Shown piece after piece: positions 5,878 through 8,055 of a stretch of DNA of 8,055 bases. Both the position numbers and the translations under genes were made by a program. Location: the NCBI GenBank assembly GCA_003820635.1, contig RPOS01000137.1, forward strand, positions 1-8,055, written 5' to 3'. Every line of letters starts with the position of its first letter. The stretch's first letter is position 1. A model generated the notes under the pieces. The model had not been told where the DNA came from. It saw only the letters and a list, made by a program, of their open reading frames with translations, and ran no database searches. Source of the stretch: Verrucomicrobiaceae bacterium. Lineage in GTDB: Bacteria; Verrucomicrobiota; Verrucomicrobiae; Verrucomicrobiales; Akkermansiaceae.

Positions 5878-7782
5878 ATGAAAATCACCCATCCCGTCAC
5901 CCGCTCGGCGTTCGGAGTCGCCGCGCTCGTCGCCATCGCCATTCTCGCCAACTGGCTGGTTTCGCTCACCCCCGCCGGCAACCGCGGCGCGGACTTCACT
6001 GAGAAACAGATCCACACGCTCTCCGACGGCACCAAGGCCATCCTCGGCGAGTTGGACACCCCGGTCGTCATCCGCTACTACGCCTCCCGCAACACCGACT
6101 ACATGCCGGAGGAAATGAAGCTCCACATGCGCCGCGTGGACGACCTGCTCAAGGAATACGCCTCGCTTTCCGACGGCAAACTCCGCATTGAAAACCTCGA
6201 CCCCCAACCGGACACCGACGCCGAGGACTCCGCCAACCTCGACGGCATCAGCGGCCAGCGGCTCGACGACCAGAACCTCTACTTCGGCCTGGCTGTCTCC
6301 TGCCTGGACAAGACCAGCGTGATCCCTTTCCTCGATCCGCGCGATGAGACGATGCTCGAATATCATCTCTCCAAGGCCATCGCCGAGGTCAGCACGCCCA
6401 CCAAGCCGAAGATCGGCATCATGTCCGCGCTCGATCTCAAAGGCGGGCCCGCCATGATGCCCGGCCAGCGCCCCACCCCGCCGTGGGTCATCCATCAGCA
6501 GCTCAAGCAATCGTTCGACCTGGTGGACGTGCCGATGGAAAACCCCGTGCTCGATCCGAAGGAAATCAAGGTGCTGCTGCTCTTCCATCCGGCCGGCATC
6601 ACGCCTGCGGCCGAGTTTGCCATCGACCAGTATCTGCTCGGCGGCGGCACCGTGGTCGCCTGCCTGGATGCCTATTCCGTGGCGGCCCAAATGACTGGTG
6701 GCGGCAATCCCATGATGGGCATGGGCGGCGCACCCACCACTTCCACCCTGCCCACGCTGCTTTCCGCATGGGGCTTTTCCTTCGAGTCCGGCAGAGTGCT
6801 AGCGGATCCCGCATTCGCCACCCGTCTTGCCGGCGACCGCATCGGACTCGCCGTGCTCACCCTCAACAAGGAAGCGATGCCGCAGCAGGACAACGTGATC
6901 ACCCGTGATCTGGAGTCCGTCACCTTCTTCCTGCCCGGGGCCTTCACCAACACCGGCGGCGCTGGCGTGGCGGCAAACAGCCTGATCAAATCCACCACCG
7001 GCGCCGGCTTTGTGGATGCCATGCGCGCCTCGCAACTGGATCCCGCGCTCACCACCACCTTCCGCCCTTCCGGCACCGCTTACGATCTGGTCACCCATCT
7101 CTCCGGCACCTTCAAGACCGCCTTCCCCGATGGCAAACCCGGCGAGGACAAGACTGACGAAGCCAAGGATGACGAGGACAAGGAAAAGAAAGAGGCGGAA
7201 AAACCAGTCTGGCTCAAGGAAGGTAGCGCTCCGGGCAATGTGTTCCTGATCGCCGATGTTGATGCCTTTTACGACCGCTTCGCCTACAACGTGCAACAGT
7301 TCGGCGGCATGCAGATGGCCACCCCGGTCAATGGCAACGCCTCCTTGCTCTTCAACCTGCTCGACCAGGCGGTCGGATCGAAGCACCTGATCGGCTCGCG
7401 CTCGCGCTCCGCCATCCGCCGCCCGTTCACCGTGGTGCAGAAAATGGAGGCCGAGTTCAACAAGCAGGTTGGCACCAGGATCGAGGAGTTTCAGGAGAAA
7501 CAACGCGCCGCCCAGGAAAAACTCACCGAGCTGCAGGCGCAGAAATCCCGCGGCAACGAGTTATACCTTTCCCCCGAGCAGGAGGCGGAAATCCGCAAGC
7601 TGCGCAAGGAACAGGTCGAATATGCCAAACTCATCCGCGAACAGGAAAAGGACCTGCGCCGCCAGAAGGACAAGCTCGCAGGCAAGATCACCCTGCTCAA
7701 CGTCGCGGTGATGCCGCTGGCCGTCATCATCACCGGCCTCGGCTTGTTCCTGCAGCGCCGCCGCTCCACCCGCGCCCGTTGA
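5878..7782 (+). CDS. Gldg family protein (ABC-type auxiliary, PF09822-like)
   Basis: This 634-residue envelope protein has one membrane helix near each end (about 11-30 and 604-625), placing the large middle region on the outer side of the inner membrane. The first soluble part contains SLTPAGNRGADFTEKQIHTL (29-48), the usual start of the family, and TPVVIRYYASR (61-71). SAIAEV-like and DPRDETMLEYHLSKAIAEV (153-171) and KIGIMSALD (178-186) follow, then the ABC_transp_aux core through KVLLLFHPAG (231-240) and FAIDQYLLGGGTVVACLDAY (247-266). Unusual sections are a Met/Gly-rich loop (273-284), a charged Asp/Glu/Lys linker (418-443) and a Gln/Glu/Lys/Arg-rich coiled-coil region (520-602) running into the last helix. 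It probably works with the upstream ATPase and permease. Resemblance to GldG does not by itself indicate gliding. The ATG at 5878 places the first helix directly at the terminus. Confidence 0.9.
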   Translation: MKITHPVTRSAFGVAALVAIAILANWLVSLTPAGNRGADFTEKQIHTLSDGTKAILGELDTPVVIRYYASRNTDYMPEEMKLHMRRVDDLLKEYASLSDGKLRIENLDPQPDTDAEDSANLDGISGQRLDDQNLYFGLAVSCLDKTSVIPFLDPRDETMLEYHLSKAIAEVSTPTKPKIGIMSALDLKGGPAMMPGQRPTPPWVIHQQLKQSFDLVDVPMENPVLDPKEIKVLLLFHPAGITPAAEFAIDQYLLGGGTVVACLDAYSVAAQMTGGGNPMMGMGGAPTTSTLPTLLSAWGFSFESGRVLADPAFATRLAGDRIGLAVLTLNKEAMPQQDNVITRDLESVTFFLPGAFTNTGGAGVAANSLIKSTTGAGFVDAMRASQLDPALTTTFRPSGTAYDLVTHLSGTFKTAFPDGKPGEDKTDEAKDDEDKEKKEAEKPVWLKEGSAPGNVFLIADVDAFYDRFAYNVQQFGGMQMATPVNGNASLLFNLLDQAVGSKHLIGSRSRSAIRRPFTVVQKMEAEFNKQVGTRIEEFQEKQRAAQEKLTELQAQKSRGNELYLSPEQEAEIRKLRKEQVEYAKLIREQEKDLRRQKDKLAGKITLLNVAVMPLAVIITGLGLFLQRRRSTRAR

Positions 7783-7821
7783 TTTCAACCATCAGATTCC
7801 AAATTTCAAACACCATCAGAT
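7782..7821 (+). repeat. Short direct repeat in the Gldg-DUF4340 spacer
   Basis: The 39-bp spacer, plus the last base of the preceding stop, consists of two related halves: ATTTCAA then CCATCAGAT (7782-7797), and ATTTCAA, three extra bases, then CCATCAGAT (7803-7821). The second copy ends directly against the DUF4340 ATG. It uses similar A/T-rich TTTCA and TCAGAT words to the two larger spacers but lacks the left GCTGAAA arm, so it cannot form the same hairpin. No Shine-Dalgarno site is visible. Confidence 0.6.
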
Positions 7822-8055
7822 ATGAACAAACGTCAGGTCATCATTCTCTGGATCATCGCCATCGTCCTCGGAGCCGCCGTGGGCTTGGTCAAGCTCACGC
7901 AAAAAGACAGCGGTCAGAGCGCCACCAAGCGCGCCGCGGGACAGACCCTGTTCGAATCCTTCCCCGCCACTGAAATCTCCAGCGTGGAAATCAAGGGTGC
8001 CGGCGGTTCGGTAAACCTCGCCCGGAAAGACGGCAAGTGGACCATCGCGGAGCGC
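7822..8055 (+). CDS. DUF4340 domain protein, N-terminal part, cut by window edge
   Basis: An ATG at 7822 opens a frame that continues past the right edge, giving 78 residues. It begins MNKRQVIILWIIAIVLGAAV, a short basic start followed by one hydrophobic helix (about 6-24), which fits an N-terminal membrane anchor or uncleaved signal. After a polar linker (KLTQKDSGQSATKRAAGQ) comes LFESFPATEISSVEIKG (43-59) and then VNLARKDGKWTIAE (64-77). This 'lf..f.a.eI.sIei.. ...v.L.r.dg.W.i.e' pattern is typical of DUF4340 proteins, which usually follow the Gldg gene in this operon. Its function is unknown; the membrane anchor and gene order suggest an extracytoplasmic partner of the transporter. Only 39 bp separate it from the upstream gene, so it is part of the same transcript. 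Confidence 0.82.
   Translation, partial: MNKRQVIILWIIAIVLGAAVGLVKLTQKDSGQSATKRAAGQTLFESFPATEISSVEIKGAGGSVNLARKDGKWTIAER

Noticed and set aside
5872..6690. Minus-strand open frame (272 aa) opposite the Gldg gene
   Set aside because: The translation is a His/Gly/Val/Glu-rich shadow with no domain pattern; the plus-strand gene is well supported.

Overview
This is a GC-rich, densely coded stretch of bacterial chromosome with ten protein genes, eight complete and one cut at each edge, and no RNA genes, insertion sequences or CRISPR arrays that I can see. The four-gene block at the right end (ABC ATPase, ABC-2 permease, Gldg-family auxiliary protein, DUF4340 protein) is common in Verrucomicrobiota and also occurs in Planctomycetota and some Proteobacteria. 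Together with the GC-rich coding, the weak or absent Shine-Dalgarno sites and the A/T-rich CTGAAA/TTTCAG spacers, it suggests a Verrucomicrobiota member. That assignment is inference from gene content, not a search result.

Layout. (1) Positions 1-1391, minus strand: a two-gene unit with an MECR/Etr1-like 2-enoyl-thioester reductase followed, 2 nt later, by a YjbQ/UPF0047 protein that runs off the left edge. (2) Positions 1473-3388, plus strand: an M14 metallo-carboxypeptidase of the MpaA/succinylglutamate-desuccinylase-like type, then a type II toxin-antitoxin pair (Phd/YefM antitoxin with RelE/ParE toxin), then an apparently exported PrxQ/BCP-type peroxiredoxin whose upstream in-frame ATG overlaps the toxin stop. 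(3) Positions 3395-4021, minus strand: a stand-alone LON substrate-binding-domain protein, convergent with the peroxiredoxin. (4) Positions 4181-8055, plus strand: the ABC/Gldg operon, running off the right edge.

In block 4 the ATPase and the six-helix permease should form the transporter core. The Gldg-like protein, with one membrane anchor at each end and a large extracytoplasmic region, and the DUF4340 protein, with one N-terminal anchor, are probable envelope partners. The substrate is unknown. These are relatives of the GldA/F/G gliding proteins of Bacteroidota, but gliding should not be assumed.

The most unusual structure is non-coding. The two spacers on either side of the permease gene carry the same design: four roughly 8-nt GCTGAAAN units on the left, a loop, then phased TTCAGNNT/CTCAGNNT units on the right ending in TTTACC just before the next ATG. 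The arms are complementary, so each spacer can fold into a long imperfect hairpin, and the two left arms share 20 identical bases. A third spacer, before the DUF4340 gene, carries a looser pair of related A/T-rich direct repeats. These look like a repeat family placed between co-transcribed genes, perhaps affecting mRNA stability, expression ratio or start-codon access.
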